Positions 52,482 to 62,487 of a DNA stretch of 64,000 nt are shown one piece after another. A program made the translations under genes and the position numbers. The notes under the pieces were generated by a model that saw only the letters and a program-made list of their open reading frames with translations, made no database searches and was not told the origin of the DNA. Position 1 is the stretch's first letter; each line of letters begins with the position of its first letter. The DNA is from Cylindrotheca closterium (taxonomy: Eukaryota; Bacillariophyta; Bacillariophyceae; Bacillariales; Bacillariaceae), in the NCBI GenBank assembly GCA_933822405.4, contig CAKOGP040002313.1, positions 319,118 to 383,117 on the forward strand, read 5' to 3'.

Positions 52482-53901
52482 ATGGCACCCTATAGTTCCA
52501 AGAAAGGAACTGATGACTCGAGCAGCGAGGGAAATGTCCCCGAGGAGATTGCCGGAGTCATGTTCAATTCCGATCAACCCCAAGCAGTTCCGTCCATGAG
52601 TTTTCCAGATGATGACGACAGTGGTGAAATTCGCGAGTACACTGGACAGTTCGAGGGACCTGAAAAGACCTTGGAGGTTTGTTTTCGTAAACAGGACTTG
52701 GATGGACCAGAACCGACCGAACCAGGAGAAAAGGCCGGTCTGCGACGATTGACCATGGAGCAATTGGGTCGTATCTGTGCACGAGCTCGGTGCACAATCC
52801 TTTCCAGTGTTTCCAATCAGTATTTGGACGCATATGTCTTGTCGGAATCCTCGCTTTTCATTTACCCGTACATGTTGGTCTTGAAAACTTGTGGAACCAC
52901 CACTCTACTAAGATGCATGGCGTTGGTGATTGAATTTGGCCGTCAATTGGGATTGGAGATTGATTGGGTTGGATACAGCCGAAAGAATTTCAACTTTCCC
53001 ACCGATCAAGCCTTTCCACACCAGGTATGTGGTATTCTGTTTTGACGATGCGCCACACGACTTTCCATTCAATCTCTCTCTCACACACATGATCGCTATG
53101 TACATACATTTGCAGTCCTTCAACCAAGAATTGGAATACCTTTACAGCCACCGCAACCTTTGTGAAACCTTGGATGGAAATGGATACTCTCTTGGTCCCT
53201 TGACCAGTGACCATTGGTTTGTCTTTGTTGCCGATCAAACGATTCGTAGCCGCACCTTGGAGGTTGATACCGATCGTGTATTGAACATGATGATGTTTGA
53301 TATTGATGAGGACATTGCCCAGCTGTTTCAGTATGATCATTACGAGACATTGGATGGTGAAGAAAAGGAAGATGAAATCATGCGTATTTCTCGGGAGCAA
53401 ACTCTTCAGTCTGGAATTAATGAACTTTGCCCTGGTGCTGTCATTGATCCCCGCGCCTTTGAACCCTGCGGTTATTCCATGAATGCCATTCTCTTTCGAT
53501 CGTATTCCACCATTCACATTACTCCTGAAAGTGGTTCGAGCTATGTATCGTTTGAAACCAACCAAAAGGTCCGATCCTACAAGTCCCTCGTCAGCAATGT
53601 CATTTCTACCTTTCGCCCCAAGCGATTTGTCATGACCCTAATGGCCGACGAAGCTGGACTTAAGCAGTTGATTGAAAATCCCTTTACTGGTTCGGGCCAA
53701 GAATCTTCGATTGTGGCTCCTGCCCCCCGCGAACTTCGCGAGGCTACTGGTATCAATCAAATGATGTACAAACGTGGAAGCGTGGCCTCGATCCAAGTCG
53801 AAGATGATTGTTGCTGCATGATGGGCAATTGGGTCCTCAAGACGGACATTTCGCCCCAACAAATTCGGGCCAACAAAACTCGAGGAATGACCATTACGTG
53901 A
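52482..53901 (+). CDS. AMD1: S-adenosylmethionine decarboxylase proenzyme
   Basis: Makes decarboxylated AdoMet for spermidine and spermine synthesis; in diatoms, long-chain polyamines also take part in silica deposition. Exons 52482-53024 and 53116-53901 (GTATGT donor, TTGCAG acceptor, phase 0) give 442 residues. After an acidic N-terminal extension comes FEGPEKTLEV. The self-cleavage site is the Glu-Ser bond in YVLSESSLFIYPY, whose serine becomes the pyruvoyl cofactor. The catalytic cysteine is in LKTCGTTTLL. GYSMNAI and HITPESGSSYVSFE match the conserved beta-chain block that includes the processing His. The protein is about 100 residues longer than animal enzymes, mainly at the N-terminus and in an acidic loop (DHYETLDGEEKEDE). 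Confidence 0.95.
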
Positions 53902-53971
53902 CAGTACTACAGTAGTAGGACTAGTTGCAGTATTAGAATGGTTATAAATATCGAGTACAAAGTGGATGTTG

Positions 53972-54033
53972 CATTATTATTATTATTATTATTATTGTTA
54001 TTGTCATTATTGATTATCATTGATTATAATTGA
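53972..54033. repeat. (ATT)n microsatellite and GATTAT-rich tail between converging genes
   Basis: About eight ATT units (53972-53996) followed by TGATTAT(A/C)AT-like repeats, filling the 132-bp space between the AdoMetDC stop and the RAD51-paralog stop. Confidence 0.8.
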
Positions 54034-55047
54034 TTATGATTGAATGATTCTGACGATTCCACGCTGCTCAATGGCAAATTCTGCTTTGACATTCGTATCC
54101 ATGTGCGGCGACTTTATACATTTCAGAACCCGCTTGTTGTTATCTTTGTTGTTGTTGTTGTTGTTGTTGTTACTATTGTTGTAGCTGTTGTTGTTGGAAG
54201 ATTGGTGGTGGTCGTAGCCTTGTTGCTTTTGTACAAAATAGCTAGAATTGATGCATTGTGCCCAGGACAGACCCAGTGCGGGTTCCAATTGGGAGGAGGC
54301 TAGGAGCCCCCCAATACTACTGTCACTATTACTCAGTTTGCAAGTCGCTTCATTGGTAAACACAAACGGCACCTGGTGCTCATGGGACAAGCGTTGACAG
54401 ATGCTGGCAATTTGAAAAAAATGAGCCGATCGATCCACCCAAGATTGACCTTTCTCCTTTTGTCGAAACAAGGTAGCAATCCCATCCAAGACCACTAGCG
54501 ATATTCTCGAAGAAGAATTAGAAGAAGCATCATGAATACCATCCTGTTGTTCCTTTAACAGTTTGGGCAAACCATAACAAAGCATGTGAAACAAATCATC
54601 TTGATTCCGCACCCAATTGACAAAGATTTTGGTCAGGTATTCTTGTTTGATGAATTTGTCCATATCGCTATTGTTCAAATCTGGTGTCACCCTGTTCTCT
54701 TTGAATGTCCGATGTTTGAGCATGGAATGGAGTCGTTGGGAAATCCGGACCGTCGTATCCTTGCCCAACGACACAAAGACGGCCTTTTGCTTCCGCCACA
54801 GTACACAATCGGCCACGAGCGAGAGACAAAGCTGCGTCTTGCCAGATCCAGCAGGTCCCGCCAAGGCATTGACGCCCAAATGGAGAGGAAAAGAAGGATG
54901 ATTGGCCAAATGCAAGGGCAATCGAGTGGATGACGACGACGACGATGATTGTTGTTGTTGTTGTTGTTGTTGTTGACGAAGCATTGCCCACGCCGATTTC
55001 GGAGCAACTCCTCTGTCTCGACGACCACGAATGGTGTAAGAAGCCAT
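54034..55047 (-). CDS. RAD51-paralog recombinase, XRCC3-like, with poly-Gln, poly-Ser and poly-Asn tracts
   Basis: RAD51 paralogs assist RAD51 loading in homologous recombination. 337 residues, single exon, ATG at 55047. The N-terminal tract poly-Gln then poly-Ser precedes LGVNALAGPAGSGKTQLCLS (Walker A at about residue 67). Walker B is ISLVVLDGIATLFR. VPFVFTNEATCK corresponds to the QVVVTNQ strand, followed by PALGLSWAQCINSSYFVQK and the terminal KCIKSPHMDTNVKAEFAIEQ typical of XRCC3. A poly-Asn stretch of about 30 residues is inserted just before the last strands. The assignment to XRCC3 over other paralogs rests on the LGLSWA and SPH motifs and is moderate. Confidence 0.75.
   Translation of the reverse strand: MASYTIRGRRDRGVAPKSAWAMLRQQQQQQQQQSSSSSSSTRLPLHLANHPSFPLHLGVNALAGPAGSGKTQLCLSLVADCVLWRKQKAVFVSLGKDTTVRISQRLHSMLKHRTFKENRVTPDLNNSDMDKFIKQEYLTKIFVNWVRNQDDLFHMLCYGLPKLLKEQQDGIHDASSNSSSRISLVVLDGIATLFRQKEKGQSWVDRSAHFFQIASICQRLSHEHQVPFVFTNEATCKLSNSDSSIGGLLASSQLEPALGLSWAQCINSSYFVQKQQGYDHHQSSNNNSYNNSNNNNNNNNKDNNKRVLKCIKSPHMDTNVKAEFAIEQRGIVRIIQS
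54145..54197 (-). repeat. TTG/GTT trinucleotide tract encoding poly-Asn
   Basis: GTT/TTG units on the plus strand read as AAC codons on the coding strand. It is an in-frame low-complexity insert in the RAD51 paralog, likely length-variable. Confidence 0.8.
54930..54975 (-). repeat. GAC/GTT trinucleotide tracts encoding poly-Ser and poly-Gln
   Basis: GACGAC... then GTTGTT... on the plus strand read as Ser and Gln codon runs near the N-terminus of the RAD51 paralog. Confidence 0.8.
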
Positions 55048-55440
55048 CGCTATTATTATTATCTGCTATTGTCGGAATGTGCTAACACTTTCCATTCATT
55101 CTTCCATGCTTGATGCCTTTCTTCCTATTGTCGTTTTTTTCGCGCCATTCTGTAAACTCGTTGGTTCTGAGTCGATGGTGACCAAAGTTGCGCCAAATCC
55201 GAAATGCCGTAGCAACGCGTAAACTTGGTAGCTTGCTCTAGTGCGCGCGAACCGCTTCCAGATGATCCTGACCACTTCCTACTGGTTGACGGTAGAATTC
55301 TACACAGATGAGAGGACTGCTTTTCAACGAGTGTCATTTTGGAATGGTTCATTTTTCACACCAAGATCAAACCAAAAAGCAAACTCTTGCTCTTTGTGCC
55401 TCTTTCTCTACAATACAATACAATACAACGCAACACAATA
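55048..55440. other. Divergent promoter region, RAD51 paralog and RNR large subunit
   Basis: 393 bp head-to-head. It holds a perfect E2F-type site (separate entry), a near match GCGCGAAC on the other orientation at about 55244-55251, and CAATA/CAACG repeats (55420-55440) just before the RNR ATG. A 75-codon minus-strand open frame (55125-55352) shows no protein family and was not called. Confidence 0.55.
55138..55145 (+). promoter_or_regulatory. E2F/DP consensus site TTTCGCGC
   Basis: TTTCGCGC fits TTTSSCGC exactly. It lies 91 bp upstream of the RAD51-paralog ATG and 296 bp upstream of the RNR ATG. RNR genes are classic E2F targets in plants and animals, so S-phase control of both genes is a reasonable inference. 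Confidence 0.55.
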
Positions 55441-58144
55441 ATGTTTGTTAAAAAGCGCAACGGCAAGTCCGAATCGGTGCATTTCGACAAGATTACCAGT
55501 CGAATTGCCAAATTGTGCGGAGGATTGGATGCCAAGGTACGCCGAATTCAATGACACGGCCGGAATGAAACCTGTCATGTTGCTGTTGTTGTATCATTTT
55601 TCATACCTAATCATCCTTCACTCCCTCTCTCCCTATTAGCACATTGATCCCGTAATCATTTCCCAAAAGGTCATTCAAGGTGTCTACCCCGGTGTCACCA
55701 CCATGGAATTGGATGAGTGAGTTTACCATTCGAATGATTTCCAACTAATAGTTGACGTTTATTTGCATCCACTCACACTATTACACTATCCTCCCCCATG
55801 TAATCAATAGGCTCGCCGCCCAAACTGCCGCCTCGTTCGCCACGCAACACCCCGATTACTCCATTTTGGCCGCCCGCATTTCCGTTTCCAACTTGCACAA
55901 AATGACCACTGCCTCCTTTTCCGAACTCACCGAACTATTTCACAATTACGTTCACCCCAAGACGGGCCTTCCCGCGCCACTCGTCGCCGACGAACACTAC
56001 GAAATTGTCATGAAGCACAAGGAGGTCTTGGACGCGGCCATTGATCACACTAGAGACTTTGAGTACGATTACTTTGGATTCAAGACTTTGGAGAAATCGT
56101 ATTTGCTCAAAATGCACGGCACCATTGTCGAACGTCCCCAAATGATGCTGATGCGTTGCGCCTTGGGAATTCACGGATGGGATATCGATACAGCCATTGA
56201 AACTTATAATTTGCTCTCGCATCGGTACTTTACCCATGCGACACCCACTTTGTTTAACGCTGGATCCGCTCTGCCACAAATGTCGTCTTGTTTCTTGTTG
56301 AGTACCAAGGACGATTCCATTGACGGGATTTACTCGACGCTCAAGGATTGTGCCGTCATTTCCAAATACGCCGGAGGCATTGGACTTTCCATTCACGACG
56401 TTCGCGCCAGTCAATCCTACATTCGGGGTACCAATGGAACCTCCAATGGAATTGTTCCCATGTTGCGGGTCTTTAACAACACGGCCCGATATGTCGATCA
56501 AGGAGGAGGCAAGCGCAAGGGCTCCATTGCCATTTACCTCGAACCATGGCACGCGGATATCTTTGCCTTTTTGGATTTGCGCAAAAACCACGGAAACGAA
56601 GGAGACCGTGCCCGGGATTTGTTTTATGCCCTTTGGGTTCCTGATTTGTTCATGGAACGTGTCAAGTCCAATGGAGATTGGTCTCTCTTTTGCCCCAATG
56701 AGGCGGGAGGACTTGCCAGTGTCCACGGACAAGAATTCAAGGACCTTTACGAAAAGTACGAACGCGAAGGCAAGGCTCGCAAGACGATTCCCGCCCAACA
56801 ATTGTGGTTTGCCATTTTGGACGCTCAAGTCGAGACTGGAACTCCTTACATGTTGTACAAGGATCATGCCAATCTCAAGTCCAATCAACAGAATTTGGGA
56901 ACCATTCGGTCTTCCAACTTGTGTTGCGAAATTATGGAGTACACTGCTCCCGACGAGACTGCCGTCTGTAACTTGGCCAGTATTGCCTTGTCCATGCTAG
57001 TACGAAAGCCAAAGAACATGGAGGACAACCCACAAGCTCTGTGCATCTTTGACTTTGAAAAGCTGCGAGAAATTTCCATGGTGGTCACCAAGAACTTGAA
57101 CCGAGTCATTGACCGAAACTATTACCCCATCCCAGAAGCCAAAAAGTGAGTTTGACTGTTGTTGTGATCCACTATTATTTTGGTTTGGAATATACGCAGT
57201 CTTCTCACGCCCATCCTCTTTCTTTTCCTCTTTCCCTCAGCTCCAACATGAGACACCGTCCCATTGGAATTGGTGTTCAAGGTTTGGCCGATGTTTTCAT
57301 GATGATGAAGATTCCTTTTGATTCTCCACAAGCTTCCAAGTTGAATCGTGACATTTTTGAGACCATTTACTTTGGTGCCGTCACTGCCAGTATGGAACTT
57401 GCCAAGAAGGATGGACATTACGAGAGCTACCCAGGATCTCCAGTCAGTCAAGGAAAGCTTCAATTCGATTTGTGGGGAGTCACACCCACCAACCGATGGG
57501 ACTGGGCTAGCCTAAAGGAAGAAATTGCCAAGTACGGTATCCGCAACTCCCTATTGGTGGCTCCCATGCCTACTGCTTCCACTGCCCAAATTTTGGGTAA
57601 CAACGAGAGTACCGAACCGTTCACATCCAACATTTACAACCGTCGTGTTCTTGCTGGAGAGTTCACCATTGTCAACAAGCACTTGTTGCGAGACCTTACT
57701 TCCATGGGAATCTGGAACGAATCCATCCGAAACCGCATCATTGCGGACCGTGGTTCCGTCCAAAATATCCAAGAAATTCCTCAACAACTCCGGGATGTCT
57801 ATAAGACTGTCTGGGAGATTCCACAACGTATCATTTTGGATATGGCTGCCGACCGTGCTCCTTTTATTTGCCAGAGTCAATCCATGAATGTTCATATTGC
57901 GGAGCCAACCTCGTCCAAGCTTACATCGATGCACTTTTATGCTTGGAAGAAGGGACTAAAGACTGGAATGTACTACTTGCGAACAAAGCCAAAGGCCGAT
58001 GCCATTGCCTTTACCGTGGACCAAGAAATGTTGTCCAAGGACTTGAAAGCCAAGGCGCGAACCAAGGAGGCTGTCAAGCCATTGGTCGATAGTGCGGCTC
58101 TGGGACTAACGGAAGAGGAAGAGTGTCTGAACTGTGGGGCTTAA
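55441..58144 (+). CDS. RNR1: Ribonucleoside-diphosphate reductase large subunit (class Ia)
   Basis: Reduces ribonucleoside diphosphates to deoxy forms for DNA synthesis, with the small subunit (not in this window). Exons 55441-55536, 55640-55716, 55811-57145 and 57241-58144 join in phases 0, 2 and 2 to give 803 residues, close to the usual 790. The ATP-cone is at the N-terminus ([18 protein letters not shown]). The active site shows [17 protein letters not shown] (first redox Cys), [10 protein letters not shown] with the radical-site N-x-C-x-E, and [11 protein letters not shown] (second redox Cys). The mobile C-terminal CLNC pair ends the protein at EECLNCGA, so the thioredoxin relay is intact. 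The short first exons split the ATP-cone. Eukaryotic type, closest in pattern to animal and plant RRM1. Confidence 0.96.
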
Positions 58145-58401
58145 AAATACTGTCCCATGTTGCTACACGACATGACAAATAGTACATAATGAGAATAATA
58201 CATGTTGGGTTTACAAACGAGTATACGTGTATATATTATGGATGGCGTTGCAGTGAACTGTCTGCAAAGACTCGTCCACCTCAAATCTACTGTTCCGTAT
58301 ACCGTAGCTACTCTTCACCTTATTCGCCATTCCTCCATATACTATGTCGACAACCACTCTCACAACAACATCAACAACTCAAATCAAAACCAAGAACTAC
58401 A

Positions 58402-59424
58402 ATGGGCAAGAATAACAAACGAAAGAACCGAAAACGAAAACCACAAACAAACAAGCCAGATACGAATTTTGTTACAGAAGCGGGACCGGGATGTTATATA
58501 GCTCGCCGAGACCATTCTCCCTCATGGCTGATTGAATGGGAGGACGTCGATCCTTCTGAATTTGAGGGCGACGAAGTTCCTGATGTTGCTGTGGACACGG
58601 AAGAAAGGACATTGTCACTTTGTAATATTCGCGACTTAACTCAGATTGCATACATCACAGTTTATGAGACAGCCGTATTGGACGCAAAGGGAAAGGATCT
58701 TCCAATGGGATACACCAGAGACAACACTGGAAAGGAACACAAATGTGTGACATTTATTGTTCTATGCCCGCCACGAGTGTTTTGTCACCTCTGTTACCTG
58801 GACGTTCCCTTGGATCAAGATATTACATCAATACGAATAGAAAGTGACGTGAGGGATTGGAATCAACATCCAGATCCCGCTGACGAACATCCGCAACGAA
58901 TAGGTTTCCCACTGGAAGGCGGCCCTTTTCTATGCACACAAGGCGAAAATGGAACCTTGACTCATTTCTTTTCCGGCAATTTGCATGCAATTGACTTTCG
59001 ATGTAATGTAGGAACGCCACTGCTTGCTGCAGCGGATGGAGTAGTAATGGAGGCAAATGACAACAACACATTAACAGGAGTGGCAGTTTCGAACCTCTTT
59101 TCATGGAATAGCATCATGATAAAGGTTGATCATGAAGAAGGAGGAGGAGAAGCAAATGACCCATTATATATAGAATACGTTCACATACAAAAGGCAAATT
59201 TAAAGAAGGGGGATAGGGTGACTCGAGGTCAAGTTATTGGGGCAAGTGGCAGTGTCGGATTCTCACCAGAACCACACTTGCACTTTTCTGCCTTTCGCAG
59301 CTCGGATCCAATAGCACCTACGGTGCGAGTAAAATTCCAAGGCACTAGAGAAAATGTTGACTTTTTACCGAAGGCAGGGAGTTGGTACGATGCTTCTGGG
59401 CTAGTCAGCAAGAAGTCAAGCTAA
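58402..59424 (+). CDS. M23-family (LytM/glycyl-glycine) metallopeptidase-like protein
   Basis: 340 residues, single exon. The ATG at 58402 is preferred over 58189, because the upstream part is low-quality and lies in the probable leader; the protein then starts with a lysine-rich stretch (GKNNKRKNRKRKPQTNK). The C-terminal half fits peptidase M23: the first zinc motif HAIDFRCNVGTPLLAAADG, with H-x3-D shortened to HAID, then VVMEAND, IEYVHIQKANLKKGDRV, GQVIGASGSVG and the second motif HLHFSA. Such domains cleave bacterial peptidoglycan cross-links. No signal peptide is seen from this start. The N-terminal half (LCNIRDLTQIAYITVYE, VTFIVLCPPRVFCHLCYLD) is unknown. Presence in a eukaryote suggests acquisition from bacteria; zinc ligands appear complete. 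Confidence 0.78.
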   Translation: MGKNNKRKNRKRKPQTNKPDTNFVTEAGPGCYIARRDHSPSWLIEWEDVDPSEFEGDEVPDVAVDTEERTLSLCNIRDLTQIAYITVYETAVLDAKGKDLPMGYTRDNTGKEHKCVTFIVLCPPRVFCHLCYLDVPLDQDITSIRIESDVRDWNQHPDPADEHPQRIGFPLEGGPFLCTQGENGTLTHFFSGNLHAIDFRCNVGTPLLAAADGVVMEANDNNTLTGVAVSNLFSWNSIMIKVDHEEGGGEANDPLYIEYVHIQKANLKKGDRVTRGQVIGASGSVGFSPEPHLHFSAFRSSDPIAPTVRVKFQGTRENVDFLPKAGSWYDASGLVSKKSS

Positions 59425-59975
59425 CAAGAAGAAGGACGAGGAGTGCGACTGTAATGTTTTCGTGTATCACTAGCTAGCGATTGATACTAGTCTAAACCCT
59501 GTTATAGATAATATCTAGATGCGAGTGTATCATTTGCGATAAGATAGCATGTCTACAGAGGTACAAGCGCACTATCCTTTTATACTCTCCGTGGTTGGAA
59601 TTGCCCAACGGCTCGAATTTTCAACAGTTGAGAGCAAGCCCAACCGACTAAGTACCAGAGTAACGTAAAATATCTATTTGTGGCACGTGTTCACGATAAA
59701 CATAGAAAAACGACCAACCCCACACCATCTGTCACAATCCGCAAACCGGACAACAAACGGTGAGTTTGCCTCTTGTTGTATCAAGATGAATTGTGCCAGT
59801 GCTAGCGACTGTGCGAGAGCTTATAATGGTGGTCATGCCCTGGAATTTCATTAATGAGATACGGCCTGGAACTGTTTGATTGACGACCTCACTTCTTCAC
59901 TCCAATGCTGTTCTTCTTACTCTCATTGTTCGTTCGATTGACTGATTGATTGATTCGTGTTTCACAGACAAGAAG
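59425..59975. other. Intergenic region and probable 5' leader of the W-repeat gene
   Basis: 551 bp. The last 216 bp look like a spliced leader region (separate entry for the intron). The rest holds nothing recognised apart from CTAGCTAGCG near 59473. Confidence 0.4.
59760..59967 (+). other. Probable 5'-UTR intron of the W-repeat gene
   Basis: A good donor (ACG|GTGAGTTT at 59760) and acceptor (TTTCACAG ending 59967) bracket 208 bp. The acceptor lies 8 bp before the ATG at 59976, and a pyrimidine/TGATTGATT-rich stretch precedes it. This matches the donor and acceptor style of coding introns here. Confidence 0.5.
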
Positions 59976-60179
59976 ATGACCAAGTACGAAGACTACGACT
60001 GGGAAGAGCTGCCAGCTGATATTCAAGAAGCTGCCAAGTTGTTGGGCTACAACCAGGAGCTCTGGGACAATGATGACGAGCCCGATGAGTGTGATGAATG
60101 GTGGAAGGACCTTTCCTCGGCCCAACAAGATGCCGCCACCAAGCTCGGATATACCGAAGATAGCTGGAACAGCAGCTAA
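59976..60179 (+). CDS. 67-residue acidic protein of two W..LG..W repeats
   Basis: The whole protein is two copies of a roughly 26-residue unit. Copy 1: DWEELPADIQEAAKLLGYNQ ending ELWDND. Copy 2: WWKDLSSAQQDAATKLGYTE ending DSWNSS. Shared plan: W-x2-L-x3-x-Q-x-A-A-x2-L-G-Y-x3-x-W, likely a helix with a hydrophobic face closed by two tryptophans. Strongly acidic, no signal peptide. I recognise the style from other diatom proteins, where this unit appears alone or fused to other domains, but know no function. ATG at 59976 is used; further upstream the frame begins with TTG across the probable splice acceptor. Confidence 0.7.
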   Translation: MTKYEDYDWEELPADIQEAAKLLGYNQELWDNDDEPDECDEWWKDLSSAQQDAATKLGYTEDSWNSS

Positions 60180-60634
60180 ATTTTCAGACAGACGCTCTGT
60201 AAAGACTCACTCCATTGATCAAAGCTGGAGCGGAGTGTGCAAATCTAGTATGTTTGGAACATTGTAGATGTGTTAAATCTCTCTAGAAATCTTTGGTTTT
60301 TCTCGACTGACGCTGTATGTACTACGATTGATCTTTTGCTATAAAAAATGAAGATGTACTATAACATAGAGGAGTGGCACATGGGAAGACCCATAACGTT
60401 ATCCACACGCCACCGTTCTGATGACCTGCTACAGTACCTGGTACCAGGTACCGGTACCACTAAAGCTTTTTTGCTTGGATGGAATCTGGAATGTCTTGTG
60501 AACTTTCGCTTCGTCCGCTGAAATAGAAAGCTAAAGAAGTCCCACATCACCGACGAACAGAAACACCTCATACCTACTGTGAAATAGTCGTTTCACTTTT
60601 TGTTTGACAACGAAGTTGGACGCCGTGTCTCAAA
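60180..60634. other. 5' flank of SHMT with GTAC palindromes
   Basis: 455 bp without a gene. It contains the perfect 16-nt palindrome TACCTGGTACCAGGTA (60435-60450) followed at once by CCGGTACC, about 185 bp upstream of the SHMT ATG. This is the densest GTAC cluster in the window. Confidence 0.55.
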
Positions 60635-62261
60635 ATGACGGAAAAGCAATTCATTAGCGCACTGGCCTTCTTGGCCTTCTTTATCGAGCAGTCTTCTGCA
60701 TGGTCGATTTCCACGAGCGACCGATCCTTGCAATTTCAATATCGTCGATCATCAGCGAGTTGCCCGAGAATGGTTTCCATGGAAAGTCAAGACGTTGGCG
60801 TTGCTGATGATTCACTGAGTTCGTTCGACCCTGAAATTTCAGCTATAGTGAATGCGGAAGATGCAAGGCAACGAAAGGGGCTTGAATTGATTGCATCCGA
60901 GAATTTTGCCAGCAAAGCCGTTCGTGAAGTTCTTGGGAGCTGTTTGACGAACAAATACAGCGAAGGTGGAGGTAAGAGATATAGTTGTGGACGTGAAAGG
61001 AAGTGAAATAGGCAAACATGAATATCTCAGTGAAGTCTTATTTACAGTCGGAAGAAGATATTATGGGGGCAATGAATTCATTGATCAAATAGAGACCATA
61101 TGTATGAAGCGAGCGTTGGATTTGTATGGGTTGGAGGAAGATGAATGGGGGGTAAATGTGCAACCGTATTCTGGATCACCAGCAAATTTTGCGGCATACA
61201 CAGCTCTTCTCCAACCTCATGATCGTATCATGGGACTAGACTTGCCGTCTGGTGGCCACTTGACTCATGGATTCCAAACCGCAAAGAAAAAAGTCTCTGC
61301 GACAAGTGTCTATTTCGAAAGTTTGCCTTATGTTGTCTCGGAGGAAACTGGGTTGGTGGATTATGATGACATGGCGAAGAGGGCTACAATGTTCATGCCT
61401 AAGCTCTTGATTGCTGGTGGATCTGCCTACCCACGCGAATGGGACTATCAGCGAATGCGTGAAATCGCAGACTCGGTTGGAGCAAAGTTGATGGTAGATA
61501 TGGCCCACATCTCAGGCCTTGTCGCTGGTAAAGTTGCCAAGAGTCCATTTGAATACGCTGATGTTGTCACTAGCACAACTCACAAAACTTTGAGAGGTCC
61601 TCGCTCTGGTATGATCTTTGGAAGGGTTCAGTACATGGATGCCATCAATGCAGCGGTCTTCCCCTCATTGCAAGGCGGCCCACACAATCACCAAATAGGA
61701 GCTCTTGCAGTTGCACTAAAAGAAGCAGCCCAACCCAGCTTTGAAAATTACGCTCTGTCGATTATTCGAAATGCCAAAGCTTTGGGCAAAGGGCTGGTGG
61801 AGCGTGGTCATGTCATTGCCACAGGAGGAACAGACAATCATATCTTGCTTTGGGACGTTCGACCTCTCGGTTTGACAGGATCAAAGGTCGACACTGTATT
61901 GGAGCAAGTTCACATTACAGCAAACAAGAATAGTCTACCTGGAGACGTGTCCGCGATCAACCCAGGTGGTGTTAGACTTGGCACACCTGCCCTCACGACC
62001 CGTGGTTTGAAGGAAGATGATTTTGATCAAGTTGCAGAATTTCTTCACCGTGCCTGCAACGTCGCTATCGAAGCGCAAAAGATTGCGCAGCTAGAAGTGC
62101 AAGCAGAATTTGAAAGCGATCCAACCTCAAGGAAATCAAAGAAGGTTCTATTGAAGGATTTCAAATCAGTATTGGCAAACAATGAAGGCATAAGGCAAGC
62201 CATCGAATCACTCGGGGACGAAGTTGAGACCTTTTCCACTCCATTCTACATGCCTGGATAA
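60635..62261 (+). CDS. SHMT: Serine hydroxymethyltransferase, predicted plastid-targeted isoform
   Basis: PLP enzyme interconverting serine and glycine while loading tetrahydrofolate with one-carbon units. Exons 60635-60971 and 61048-62261 (GTAAGA donor, TTACAG acceptor, phase 1) give 516 residues. The start is a signal peptide, [20 protein letters not shown], with an SSA|W cleavage context, then a Ser/Arg-rich stretch. An aromatic residue at +1 is the diatom mark of plastid import. The enzyme begins at about residue 63 with [44 protein letters not shown], and [14 protein letters not shown]. The PLP-lysine block is [17 protein letters not shown], and [13 protein letters not shown] and [13 protein letters not shown] follow. 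The splice lies within the conserved NKYSEG..GRRYYGG loop. Other isoforms must exist elsewhere in the genome. Confidence 0.94.
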
Positions 62262-62487
62262 AAATGCAGTAGTATCGATATCTTTCATTATTTGACGTAT
62301 TCCTACCCCGCTACAACATAAAAGCTATAGTAGTACGCGGTTGAATTAACGGTGTTCGGAGTTTGAAGAATACTTGTAATGGCTTTCGTCACTCATCGCT
62401 GATCGCACTTCGGATTTTTGATGACCGCAATAAAACGTTGAGACTTGCTCCACGAGTCAGTCCTCATCGGATGCTTTGTCAACCACC

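Noticed and set aside
54687..55028. Minus-strand poly-Asn open frame overlapping the RAD51 paralog
   Set aside because: Frame-shifted shadow of the poly-Gln/poly-Ser repeats.
55125..55352. 75-codon minus-strand open frame in the RNR promoter
   Set aside because: ATG present but no homology I recognise; lies over the E2F site in a normal divergent promoter.
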